Origin: Haemophilus sp.
GTDB lineage: Bacteria; Pseudomonadota; Gammaproteobacteria; Enterobacterales; Pasteurellaceae
NCBI GenBank assembly: GCA_019423025.1
Contig: JAHZCD010000001.1
Location: forward strand, 124,001 to 188,000
Reading direction: 5' to 3'
Length of the DNA stretch: 64,000 nucleotides
Shown: positions 41,271 to 49,978 of the stretch, one piece after another
How positions within the stretch are numbered: the stretch's first letter is position 1
Layout of the letters: each line of letters opens with the position of its first letter
Program-made: the position numbers and the translations under genes
Notes under the pieces: model-generated
Databases searched by the model: none
Seen by the model: the letters and a program-made list of their open reading frames with translations, nothing else
What the model was told of the DNA's origin: nothing

Positions 41271-41960
41271 TTATAATCTATCTATCATGCCCAACACTAA
41301 TGCAGAGGATTGTTTTGCTGCAAGTGGGAGAAACTCTTCAAATGACATACTCGCTTCGCCATCACCTGCATCTGAAATAGCTCGAACGACCACAAAAGGT
41401 GCGTTAAAGGCATGACAAACTTGTGCAATCGCTGTTGCTTCCATTTCTACTGCTGTTACATTAGGGAAATCCACTTTAATTTGAGCAATTTTTTCTTCAC
41501 TATTAATAAAGCTATCTCCCGAGCAAATTAAACCACGTTTCACATTTTGCCCTTGTGATTGGGCAATTTCATCTGCTAAATCCGCTAATTGTTTATCTGA
41601 AAGAAAAGCCGCTGGATTCGCGGGTAATTGACCTTTTTCATAGCCAAATGCCGTCACATCAGCATCGTGATAGCGGGTTTCATCGGAAATAACGATATCC
41701 CCAACTTTTAAACCTTTTGCGACACCGCCTGCTGAGCCCGTATTTAAAACCACATCAGGTTTAGCCAATTGCAATAAAGCGGTAGTGCCAATAGCTGCCG
41801 CAACTTTGCCAATCCCTGATTGCAATAATGCGACTTCTTTACCATTAATTTTGCCTTCAAAAATGACCGCACTTGCGATTTTCGTTTCTTTTTTATCTGT
41901 CATTAATTGGGATAAAATTTCCACTTCTTGTGCCATCGCACCAACAATCCCGATTTTCAT
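41271..41960 (-). CDS. mtnN: 5'-methylthioadenosine/S-adenosylhomocysteine nucleosidase
   Basis: 229 residues; cleaves MTA and SAH, feeding methionine salvage and AI-2 production. Motifs are MKIGIVGAMAQEVEIL, LNTGSAGG, CSGDSFI, and AVEMEATAIAQVCH with the catalytic Glu, then VRAISDAGD. Its start overlaps the stop of the upstream DsbA-like gene by one base. Confidence 0.97.
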   Translation of the reverse strand: MKIGIVGAMAQEVEILSQLMTDKKETKIASAVIFEGKINGKEVALLQSGIGKVAAAIGTTALLQLAKPDVVLNTGSAGGVAKGLKVGDIVISDETRYHDADVTAFGYEKGQLPANPAAFLSDKQLADLADEIAQSQGQNVKRGLICSGDSFINSEEKIAQIKVDFPNVTAVEMEATAIAQVCHAFNAPFVVVRAISDAGDGEASMSFEEFLPLAAKQSSALVLGMIDRL

Positions 41961-42676
41961 TATTTTTTCCTTTCTTGCTCAAGTTTATTCACTAAGAAAT
42001 CTAATACCGCGACGCCATAATCATCGTTATATAATGTACTTGCGGTGAGAACATATTTTCCGCCCACCACCACATAAGGGAACGTAAATACACCATATTC
42101 TTCTGTTAAATTAATGGCATTATTCACATCTTCTTTTACTTCAGCAGAATGCACGACTTTATTAAATTCAGCTTTATTGATTCCTTGCGAGACTATCCAT
42201 TCACGCATCTTATCTAATGACGATAATTCGGTATAACGTGCCTTTTCAGAGGTTTCAAATAACAGCGTATCTGATAACTCACCTACTTTTAAACGCTGTA
42301 AGGTATAAAATATTGTCGCTGAAAATTTTGCTTCATTCGTAGCAACCGGGTATTCATCTAATGCCACTTTATTTGGACGAATTTGGCTATAAAGTTGCAA
42401 AATATCTTGAGCGGAAGAACAAACTCGGCAGTCGTAATCAAAGAAAAATTGGATAGGAATTTTACGATCGCTTCTTTTGGCTTGTTCAATCGGTTCTTGA
42501 TATGAAAAATAATCTCGACCATCTTCAAACTGAGCCACATTCGCTGGTGGTAAGTGCGGTGGATTTTTGGCAGAAAAATCCTTTGCATTGACTTCACCGA
42601 ATGCGACATTCGTCACACTCAGCAATATCATTGCAAAGGATCCTTTTAATAATTTATTCTGCCAAACTTTTTTCAT
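41960..42676 (-). CDS. DsbA-like thioredoxin-fold periplasmic protein
   Basis: 238 residues. Signal peptide of about 27 residues (cleavage near NVAFG). The thioredoxin motif is FFFDYDCRVCSS, active site CRVC, with cis-Pro segment TFPYVVVGGKYV near residue 200. A DsbA-like oxidant is likely, though substrates are unknown. Lies between recJ (3 bp gap) and mtnN. Matches a gene at the same place in H. influenzae. Confidence 0.85.
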   Translation of the reverse strand: MKKVWQNKLLKGSFAMILLSVTNVAFGEVNAKDFSAKNPPHLPPANVAQFEDGRDYFSYQEPIEQAKRSDRKIPIQFFFDYDCRVCSSAQDILQLYSQIRPNKVALDEYPVATNEAKFSATIFYTLQRLKVGELSDTLLFETSEKARYTELSSLDKMREWIVSQGINKAEFNKVVHSAEVKEDVNNAINLTEEYGVFTFPYVVVGGKYVLTASTLYNDDYGVAVLDFLVNKLEQERKK

Positions 42677-42679
42677 AAA

Positions 42680-44404
42680 TTAACCAATTGGTTCAATATA
42701 ATCGACTAATAATTGGACGTTTCGATTTCCACGAAACTCATTAATCTCTAACTTATAAGCAAATTTAGCCTGCTTAATCGATAAATCGGGATAATACCGA
42801 GTATCGATATTAAACGCAATGGCATCTAATAATGGACCACCATTTTTAGGCTCTACGAGCATTTTTAAATGGTTTTGATTTTGCCCGATCGCGCGTTGCT
42901 CAAAAATTTTAAATTCACCATCAAAAACAGGCTCAGGAAAAGCTTGTCCCCAAGGTCCGCCAGATTTTATCACTTCTGCTGTTTCAATACTAAATTCATT
43001 TGCTTGAAGTTCGCCATCCGTCCAAATCACACCTTGTAATTGATCTTCATTTAACCAATCTTGCACCGTTTGATTAAAAATCTTTTGAAACTCTGGGAAA
43101 AAGCTTTCTTTAATGCTTAATCCTGCTGCCATAGCATGACCGCCAAATTTTAAAATCATATCTGGATGTTGGGAATGAATACGCTCTAATACATCGCGCA
43201 TATGCAAGCCTTCAATTGAACGTGCAGAACCTTTTAAAATGCCTTCTTGATCTTGCGCAAAAGCAATAACGGGTCGATGGTATTGATCTTTGATTCGAGA
43301 AGCCACAATACCTAATACACCTTGATGCCAATCTGGCTGGAATAAGGCGATTCCCATCGGTAATTCATCAGAAAGTGCGGTGAGATTTCGGCAAATTTCT
43401 AAGGCCTCTAACTTCATGCCTTGCTCAATTTCTTTTCGAGCTTGATTTAAACTGTCCAAATCTAAAGCTTGGGCTCTCGCCTCTTGCATGCTTTCTGCAA
43501 GTAATAACTCCACACCGACAGACATATTATCTAATCGACCTGCTGCATTTAAACGGGGTGCAATCGCAAAGCCCAAATCAGCCGAGCAAAGTTTTTCGAC
43601 TTCTCGATTAGCCACTTCTGCGAGAGCAATAATTCCTGGTCGACAACGTTTCGCACGAATTCGCATCAATCCTTGATGGGCTAAAATACGGTTATTTTGA
43701 TCAAGGGGAACAACGTCTGCAATCGTGCCGAGTGCGACTAAATCCAGTAATTCAGTAAAATTAGGCTGTGTTTCAGTCGTAAAAATACCTAACTCGCGAA
43801 ATTTGGCACGCAAAGCGAGCATTAAATAGAATGCTACGCCTACGCCGGCTAAACATTTTGAGGGGAAATCACATTGTTGCAAATTTGGATTAACAATAGC
43901 ATCAGCATTCGGCAATATTTCTGGTGGCAAGTGGTGATCGGTAATCAACACCTTCACACCTTGATCTTTTAAATACGCCACGCCCTCAAAAGATGATACC
44001 CCGTTATCCACCGTCATCAATAACTGCACGCCTTTTTCCATTGCCATTTCAGCAACAGGCACACTCAAACCATAGCCTTGCTCAAAACGATTTGGTACAA
44101 GGTATTCCACATCAGTAAAGCCAAGCATACGCAAAGCTAATACTGAAAGCGCCGTACTAGTTGCCCCATCTGCATCAAAATCGCCGACGATAACAATCTT
44201 TTGTTGCTGTTGATAAGCTTCGACCAATAAATCTACGGCATGTTGAATACCGTGTAATTGATTAGGATTCAGCATTGATTGTAAAGTGCGGTCTAATTCT
44301 TGGCTATTTTTAATATGGCGAGAACGATAGAGACGATCGAGTAATGCATTATCTGAAACAGGATTTCCGGCAGGAATTTCACGACGTTTGATGAGTTTTT
44401 TCAC
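42680..44404 (-). CDS. recJ: Single-strand DNA exonuclease RecJ
   Basis: 574 residues, 5'-3' exonuclease in recombination and mismatch repair. DHH motifs are IVGDFDADGATSTAL, TVDNGVSS, ITDHHLPPE, GVGVAFYLM, and the DHHA1 segment KFGGHAMAAGLSI. The length fits the family. Two uptake sequences lie inside it. Confidence 0.97.
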   Translation of the reverse strand: MKKLIKRREIPAGNPVSDNALLDRLYRSRHIKNSQELDRTLQSMLNPNQLHGIQHAVDLLVEAYQQQQKIVIVGDFDADGATSTALSVLALRMLGFTDVEYLVPNRFEQGYGLSVPVAEMAMEKGVQLLMTVDNGVSSFEGVAYLKDQGVKVLITDHHLPPEILPNADAIVNPNLQQCDFPSKCLAGVGVAFYLMLALRAKFRELGIFTTETQPNFTELLDLVALGTIADVVPLDQNNRILAHQGLMRIRAKRCRPGIIALAEVANREVEKLCSADLGFAIAPRLNAAGRLDNMSVGVELLLAESMQEARAQALDLDSLNQARKEIEQGMKLEALEICRNLTALSDELPMGIALFQPDWHQGVLGIVASRIKDQYHRPVIAFAQDQEGILKGSARSIEGLHMRDVLERIHSQHPDMILKFGGHAMAAGLSIKESFFPEFQKIFNQTVQDWLNEDQLQGVIWTDGELQANEFSIETAEVIKSGGPWGQAFPEPVFDGEFKIFEQRAIGQNQNHLKMLVEPKNGGPLLDAIAFNIDTRYYPDLSIKQAKFAYKLEINEFRGNRNVQLLVDYIEPIG

Positions 44405-44474
44405 GGTGTTTTGTTATTTAAAATTATCACCTAAAGGAACATTTGATATGTGCTTTGATGATATGAATATTTAA

Positions 44475-44495
44475 AGGGCGTATACAATACGCCCT
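44475..44495 (-). terminator. Possible terminator of dsbC
   Basis: AGGGCGTAT-ACA-ATACGCCCT hairpin; the U tract on the minus strand is short (TTTAAAT), so it may be weak. Confidence 0.6.
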
Positions 44496-44507
44496 CACTA
44501 CTAAAAA

Positions 44508-45194
44508 TTATTGTGCTGATTCCTTCAAGGCAGCTAATAAATCTTTGGGTTTCAAATATCCCCCAATCAATTCACCTGTTGAAGTCACAATACTTGGCGT
44601 ACCTTGCACACCGAGTTGTACACCTAAATCATAGTGTCTTTTCACAATGTTAGGTGTTTTTAATTCTTTCGGTAAGTTACCTTTTTCTGCTTCGTTCAAT
44701 GCAAATACAGGATCTTTCGATGTCCAAATTGCTTCCATTTGCCGAGCGGTTTCATTCATTCCAGCACGCGGGAATGCAAGATAGCGAACGGTAATACCTA
44801 AATCATTATATTCTTTCACTTGTTGATGAAGAATATGACAATAATGACAAGTAATATCCATGAATACGGTCACAACATATTTTTCATTTTTTGCTGGATA
44901 AATAATCATTTCGTTTTTTAACGCATTCACTTTATCCGCTAAAAGTTTACCTGCCACGTCAACCGGGCCTTTATTTGTTAATTCATACATTTTGCCTTGC
45001 AAAACATATTGACCATTTTCGCTCACATATAAAATGCCCTGATCTGTCACAGCTGTTTTAAGGCCTTTTACCGGTGAATCTTTCACTTCAATATTTTTCG
45101 CACCTAATGCTTGTAATTTCGATTTAATCTCAGCATCACTCGCCATTGCAGTAGCAGAAGCAGTGATTAAAAGTGCGGTCAGTAATTTTTTCAT
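44508..45194 (-). CDS. dsbC: Thiol:disulfide isomerase DsbC
   Basis: 228 residues from MKKLLTALLITASATAMA, a clear signal peptide; the frame opens 9 codons earlier without one. The N-terminal dimerisation domain (about 20-80) is followed by a thioredoxin domain with active site CHYC in VFMDITCHYCHILHQ and cis-Pro in VQGTPSIV. It repairs wrong disulfides in the periplasm. An uptake sequence lies in the signal-peptide codons. Confidence 0.95.
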   Translation of the reverse strand: MKKLLTALLITASATAMASDAEIKSKLQALGAKNIEVKDSPVKGLKTAVTDQGILYVSENGQYVLQGKMYELTNKGPVDVAGKLLADKVNALKNEMIIYPAKNEKYVVTVFMDITCHYCHILHQQVKEYNDLGITVRYLAFPRAGMNETARQMEAIWTSKDPVFALNEAEKGNLPKELKTPNIVKRHYDLGVQLGVQGTPSIVTSTGELIGGYLKPKDLLAALKESAQ

Positions 45195-45320
45195 TTTTAT
45201 TCCTAAATATCTAAACAACAAAGACTAGAATTATAAATGGATCGATGATTTGTGCAAGCCAAACTACCCAAAAAACTGAAAATGACTTATACTTCTGCCG
45301 CTTATAGAGGTTTATTTATT

Positions 45321-46419
45321 ATGTTTGAAATCAATCCAATCAAAAACAAAATCACCGACCTTTCCGAGCGCACTTCTGTGCTTCGGGGGTATCTTTGACT
45401 TCGACTCAAAAGTTGAGCGTTTAGAAGAAGTGAATGCCGAATTAGAACAACCCAATGTGTGGAACGAACCTGAAAAAGCCCAAGCGCTTGGAAAAGAACG
45501 TGTTTCACTTGAACAAGTGGTTGATACCATCAAGAATTTAGAACAAGGTTTAGAAGATGTTGAAGGGCTTCTTGAATTAGCCGTTGAAGCGGAAGATGAA
45601 GAGACCTTCAATGAGGCTGTTGCTGAATTAGATGGGCTTGAACAACAACTCGCAAAATTAGAATTCCGACGCATGTTTAGCGGTGAACATGATGCGTGTG
45701 ATTGTTATGTCGATTTACAAGCAGGTTCTGGTGGAACAGAAGCGCAAGACTGGACGGAAATGTTACTTCGCATGTACCTTCGTTGGGCTGAAAGCAAAGG
45801 CTTCAAAACAGAATTAATGGAAGTCTCTGATGGTGATGTTGCGGGTTTAAAATCAGCGACGATTCGTGTCAGTGGCGAATATGCTTTCGGTTGGTTACGT
45901 ACGGAAACCGGTATTCATCGTTTAGTGCGTAAAAGCCCATTTGACTCCAACAATCGTCGTCATACATCGTTTGCAGCGGCTTTCGTTTATCCTGAAATTG
46001 ATGACGATATTGATATTGAAATTAATCCGGCTGATTTACGTATTGACGTTTATCGTGCATCTGGTGCAGGTGGTCAGCACGTCAATAAAACTGAAAGTGC
46101 GGTGCGTATTACTCACATGCCAAGTGGGATTGTCGTGCAATGTCAAAACGATCGTTCTCAACACAAAAATAAAGATCAAGCTATGAAACAGTTAAAAGCA
46201 AAATTGTATGAGCTTGAGTTACAAAAGAAAAATGCGGACAAACAAGCGATGGAAGATAATAAATCTGATATCGGTTGGGGAAGCCAAATTCGTTCTTATG
46301 TGTTAGATGATGCGCGTATTAAGGATCTCCGCACAGGCGTTGAAAATCGTAATACACAAGCCGTACTGGATGGCGATCTCGATCGCTTTATTGAAGCAAG
46401 CTTAAAAGCGGGACTTTAA
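45321..46419 (+). CDS. prfB: Peptide chain release factor 2, with programmed +1 frameshift
   Basis: The gene starts at ATG 45321 and meets TGA in frame at 45396-45398. The slip site CTT TGA C is preceded by CGG GGG TAT, with the internal Shine-Dalgarno GGGGG at 45385-45389. Skipping T at 45396 joins the frame ending at 46419, giving 365 residues, the standard RF2 length. SPF anticodon-like motif (SPFDSNNRR) and GGQ (GAGGQHVNKTES) are present. RF2 reads UGA and UAA, and low RF2 promotes the frameshift, giving autoregulation. lysS, its usual partner, does not follow. Confidence 0.97.
45393..45398 (+). promoter_or_regulatory. RF2 frameshift site
   Basis: CTT followed by the in-frame TGA, with GGGGG four bases upstream of CTT. 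The arrangement is the same as in E. coli prfB. Confidence 0.95.
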
Positions 46420-46434
46420 TCATCTCTTTTATAC

Positions 46435-46470
46435 AAAAAAAGTGCGGTCAATTTTAACCGCACTTTTTTT
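46435..46470. terminator. Bidirectional terminator (inverted uptake-sequence pair)
   Basis: AAAAAAAGTGCGGT and ACCGCACTTTTTTT with an 8-base loop lie between convergent prfB and ycjF. Confidence 0.88.
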
Positions 46471-46471
46471 A

Positions 46472-47539
46472 TTACACTTCTTCTTTTTCTTTCACTTTCG
46501 TCTTGCCAAGTACTGTATCTTTCATCACCGTGAGCAATTCCTTTTGAACATGAGAAAGTTTTGGTTTTTCCGACTTTTCAAATGCCAATGGGCGACAAAA
46601 CTCCATAGCCTTAATGCCCAATCTAGCCGTTAATAATCCCACGCCAATCCCCTGTGCAGCTCGAGTAGAAAGTTTTGCGGTAATATCTTGCGAAAGCCAA
46701 TCCATGCCTAAATCTTGCACGATTTCAGTCGCACCGGCAAAAGCAAGATTCACTAACACCATTCTAAGCAAACGAAGACGGGTAAAATAGCCAAGCTCAA
46801 TCCCATAAATCGCTGCAATTTTATTGATTAAACGAATATTTCGCCACGCAATAAAAAACATATCAATAACGGCTAAAGGACTAATTGCCACAATCACCGC
46901 TGATTCTGCTGACATTTTCGTAATCAGTTTTTTCGCTTTCTTATCAAAAGACTGTAACACTGTCTTGCTAAATAAATGAGTAACTTCGCGAGCTGAATAA
47001 CTTTCATTCAGCTGTTTTTCCCATTGGACAATTGCGGGATGTTGCGAATCCAATTTTAAGGTATCAGCAATCGATAAACACAAGGATCTTCCTTTCTCAC
47101 TATCCTGTTCAGAAAAAACATGATGATTTTTAACCGCACATTCACCTATTAATCGCTGACTTTGTTCTTGTAAATTCAAACGCTTTTTGAGTTTCACTAA
47201 ACGTCGCCATTCTGCGATAATTTCAGATAAACCAAACAGCACTACCACAAAACTCACTAACGCAAAAGCAAGGTAAATCCATTGTTGATTTTGATAACTG
47301 TCCCAAATCCATTGAACAGATTGGGCAACTGTTGCCCCTAAAAATAAAAGTGCGGTCAATTTTAAAGCCGTTTTCCAACCACTCGATTTAGGCTTCACAA
47401 TTTGCTCAAATTGCTCGTCCAACAACTCCCCTTCTAAAGGTTCATTATCGATAGTTGTTTCAACATTATAAAATTCCTGCTTAGGCAGAATTTCTTGCTC
47501 TTCTGGTTGTTGAGATTGTGTGAAAATTTGTTTTGTCAT
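46472..47539 (-). CDS. ycjF: YcjF-family membrane protein (UPF0283)
   Basis: 355 residues from the ATG at 47539; an upstream ATG at 47620 adds a segment unlike the family. Two membrane helices lie near 90-135, and the DUF697-type C-terminal region has VIVAISPLAVIDMFFIAWRN and GIGVGLLTARLGIKAMEFCRPL. In many genomes it forms a pair with ycjX; here 3 kb separate them. The role is unknown, possibly stress-related. Uptake sequences at both ends. Confidence 0.85.
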   Translation of the reverse strand: MTKQIFTQSQQPEEQEILPKQEFYNVETTIDNEPLEGELLDEQFEQIVKPKSSGWKTALKLTALLFLGATVAQSVQWIWDSYQNQQWIYLAFALVSFVVVLFGLSEIIAEWRRLVKLKKRLNLQEQSQRLIGECAVKNHHVFSEQDSEKGRSLCLSIADTLKLDSQHPAIVQWEKQLNESYSAREVTHLFSKTVLQSFDKKAKKLITKMSAESAVIVAISPLAVIDMFFIAWRNIRLINKIAAIYGIELGYFTRLRLLRMVLVNLAFAGATEIVQDLGMDWLSQDITAKLSTRAAQGIGVGLLTARLGIKAMEFCRPLAFEKSEKPKLSHVQKELLTVMKDTVLGKTKVKEKEEV

Positions 47540-47719
47540 TATTCTTTCCAATAAAAATAGAAACGGTATTTTACTTCGAATTTCTTTAGCAAATCTTAAA
47601 TGGCTGAAATAAAAAAGCAATATTGACTAGAAAATAAAATGAGCTACTATAGTCATGTCCACAATTAGTTTATCTAATGTGTTAAGTTTTAACTGTTAAC
47701 TAACTAGAAGGATCTTTTC

Positions 47720-48826
47720 ATGAAGAAACTTATCGCCACTGCGGTGCTCTCCGCATGTTCCATGGCTTATGCCAATACCGACATTCCAAACTACAATACC
47801 GATTCTCATCTGTATGAATTCACTCAAACTTATGACTTAGTTGCGCCAAAAGGTTCGCAAGGACAAGCGAATCTGTGGGTGCCTTTACCGTTTAATGGCG
47901 AGTATCAACAGGTAAAATCTATCCATTTTGAAGGTAACTATTTGGATGCCTATGTAACAGAAAACAACAAATATGGTGCGAAAACTCTCTTTGCGACTTG
48001 GAATAAAGATGCACAAAAACGCGATTTAAAAATCACAATGGTGATTGAAACCAAAGATCGCGAACCTATGGTTAAAGGTGCATTAGAAAATTACAAGCCA
48101 CCAAAAGATGTTCACTATTCTGTTGATGTACAAGAATATTTAAAACCGACTCAACATATTAAAACTGATGGCATCGTGAAACAGTTCGCCGATAAAATTG
48201 TAGGCACTGAAACTAATCCATTGAAAAAAGCTGAATTGATTCACCAATGGATCGTCAACAATATGGAACGTGACAATTCTGTTCTAGGCTGTGGCGATGG
48301 TGATGTAGAAAAAATTCTGACCACTGGTGTGTTAAAAGGTAAATGTACCGACATTAACTCTGTTTTCGTTGCACTGGCTCGCGCCAGCGGAATTCCTGCT
48401 CGTGAAATTTTCGGTATTCGTTTAGGTGCGGCGGATAAAATGAGCAAATATTCCAAAGGTGCTTTCGGTAGTGCGGATGAACATGGCGTAGCGAACGTAA
48501 GCGGTGGTCAGCATTGCCGTGCTGAATTCTATCTTGCAGGTTTCGGTTGGGTGCCTGTTGATTCTGCAGATGTAGCAAAAATGCGTTTAGCAGAGAAAAA
48601 ATCCGTTGACGATAAGGATACACAAGCCGTTGCCAAATACTTATTCGGTAACTGGGAAGCTAACTGGGTAGGCTTTAATCATGCTCGTGACTTCGATTTA
48701 TATCCGCAACCAGAACTTGCCCCACTCAATAACTTTGGCTATCCGTATGCCGAAGTCGGTGGTGACCCGCTAAATTCCTTTGACCCGAAAGAATTTAAAT
48801 ATGACTACGTCTCTAAAAAGCTCTAA
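47720..48826 (+). CDS. Periplasmic transglutaminase-like protein
   Basis: 368 residues with a signal peptide (MKKLIATAVLSACSMAYA). Transglutaminase-like Cys-His-Asp triad is visible: Cys in GKCTDINSVFVALARASGIPAR (about 212), His in GGQHCRAEFY (about 261), Asp in WVPVDSADV (about 276). Such proteins may act as proteases or amide hydrolases. AAGGA lies 7 bp before the ATG. It overlaps the MerT-like gene and seems to share an operon with it. Confidence 0.85.
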   Translation: MKKLIATAVLSACSMAYANTDIPNYNTDSHLYEFTQTYDLVAPKGSQGQANLWVPLPFNGEYQQVKSIHFEGNYLDAYVTENNKYGAKTLFATWNKDAQKRDLKITMVIETKDREPMVKGALENYKPPKDVHYSVDVQEYLKPTQHIKTDGIVKQFADKIVGTETNPLKKAELIHQWIVNNMERDNSVLGCGDGDVEKILTTGVLKGKCTDINSVFVALARASGIPAREIFGIRLGAADKMSKYSKGAFGSADEHGVANVSGGQHCRAEFYLAGFGWVPVDSADVAKMRLAEKKSVDDKDTQAVAKYLFGNWEANWVGFNHARDFDLYPQPELAPLNNFGYPYAEVGGDPLNSFDPKEFKYDYVSKKL

Positions 48827-49163
48827 TAAATCTTTTTGGGTTGCGATTGCCACCGCGCTAAGTGCTGCGGTGGCTTCAACATTGTGTTGTATTGCGCCTT
48901 TAATCTATTTAGTATTTGGCGTGTCATCCACATGGTTGATTGGCTTGGGTGAATATGATTATTTACGCATTCCTATGCTTATCGTTTCATTATGCGCCTT
49001 TGCCTACGGCTTTTGGTTGCTGATGTTTTCAAAAAAAATCATTTGCAGCAAATACATTTCCCGTAAAAAGCTCATTGTTTTGTATTGGATTGTATTTATC
49101 GTCATGCTCTTTTTCTTAACTTATCCAACCATTTTACCGTGGATTTTAGAGCTTTCTAATTAG
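48801..49163 (+). CDS. MerT-like mercuric transport membrane protein
   Basis: 120 residues from the ATG at 48801, overlapping the previous gene by 26 nt; a TTG at 48780 is less likely. Three membrane helices. The first carries the vicinal cysteines ASTLCCIAPLIYLVFG as in MerT. No merA or merR is nearby, so it may serve another metal. Confidence 0.78.
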   Translation: MTTSLKSSNKSFWVAIATALSAAVASTLCCIAPLIYLVFGVSSTWLIGLGEYDYLRIPMLIVSLCAFAYGFWLLMFSKKIICSKYISRKKLIVLYWIVFIVMLFFLTYPTILPWILELSN

Positions 49164-49172
49164 GAACAAAAA

Positions 49173-49451
49173 ATGAAGAAATTAACGACCGCACTTTTGC
49201 TTTCATTATTCATCTTCTCTGCCGCTCAGGCGGAAGAAACAAAGCAAGTTGTGCTAAAAGTGAATGAAATGAACTGCCAGCTTTGTGCTTATTTGGTGAA
49301 TAAAGAATTACGTAATATTGATGGCGTGATTTCCACTAAAGCCTCCATTAAAGACAGAACGGTGACTGTTGTAGAAGATCCGAAAGTTTCTGATGAGCAA
49401 TTGATTAATGCGATTCACAAATTGGAATATACGGCGGAAGTAGTTAAGTAA
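49173..49451 (+). CDS. MerP-like periplasmic metal-binding protein
   Basis: 92 residues: signal peptide (cleaved near AAQA), then a heavy-metal-associated domain with NEMNCQLCAYLV, a CxxC site (Cys-Gln-Leu-Cys) in place of the usual GMTCxxC. It would pass metal to the MerT-like protein. An uptake sequence lies in its signal-peptide codons. Confidence 0.82.
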   Translation: MKKLTTALLLSLFIFSAAQAEETKQVVLKVNEMNCQLCAYLVNKELRNIDGVISTKASIKDRTVTVVEDPKVSDEQLINAIHKLEYTAEVVK

Positions 49452-49464
49452 AGTGGTAAAAAAT

Positions 49465-49520
49465 AAAAGTGCGGTCAATTTTGTGAAGTTTTAAAACTCA
49501 TTAAAATTGACCGCAATTTA
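49465..49520 (+). terminator. Terminator after the MerP-like gene
   Basis: AAAAGTGCGGTCAATTTT pairs with AAAATTGACCGCAATTT across a 20-base loop; the right arm has one uptake-sequence mismatch. Confidence 0.65.
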
Positions 49521-49605
49521 TATCTGGACATTTAAAATTACATTCTACTCAAATATCAATCTATCCAATACTTTTAAACTCATACTTATTGAAAGATTGA
49601 CGAGA

Positions 49606-49827
49606 TTACCACCGCTTATTTCTAGCTTCAATTATCAAAACTAAAGTCGCCATTGCAGCAGAGCCATTTAACCAAAAAGATGCCATTTTCTTAAAATCAG
49701 AAAAAGAATAATTATCAAGCTTTAGAAGCAGCTCAAATAAACTAAACGCTAACGTAGAAAATGTAAAACAAATAATAAATATAATTACCCAAAATATAAG
49801 ATATTGAAGTAATAGCTTAGTTTTCAA
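49606..49827 (-). CDS. Small membrane protein, TTG start
   Basis: 73 residues with two hydrophobic segments (about 5-32 and 52-66). It begins with TTG, supported by AGGAGG 4 bp upstream. No family recognised. A/T-rich; lies alone between MerP-like and sodC. Confidence 0.55.
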   Translation of the reverse strand: MKTKLLLQYLIFWVIIFIICFTFSTLAFSLFELLLKLDNYSFSDFKKMASFWLNGSAAMATLVLIIEARNKRW

Positions 49828-49931
49828 TACTCCTCCTGATACATAGGCTCATTATTAAATATATTACTACTTTAGCTATGTTCCAAGCCACTGCTAATGG
49901 CTAGATATAATGTTGCATTGAGTTTAAATAC

Positions 49932-49962
49932 AAAGTGCGGTCAAAATTGACCGCACTTTTTT
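49932..49962 (-). terminator. Terminator of sodC (inverted uptake-sequence pair)
   Basis: AAAGTGCGGTCAA and TTGACCGCACTTT form a perfect stem with a 2-base centre, 17 bp past sodC. Confidence 0.85.
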
Positions 49963-49978
49963 GTCTTTAAGAATCGAC

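Noticed and set aside
45325..45396. prfB starting at 45325 in the downstream frame
   Set aside because: The conserved N-terminus lies in the other frame from ATG 45321 and joins by the programmed frameshift.
47539..47620. Longer YcjF start at 47620
   Set aside because: The extra residues are unlike the family, and MTKQIFTQ is a better start.
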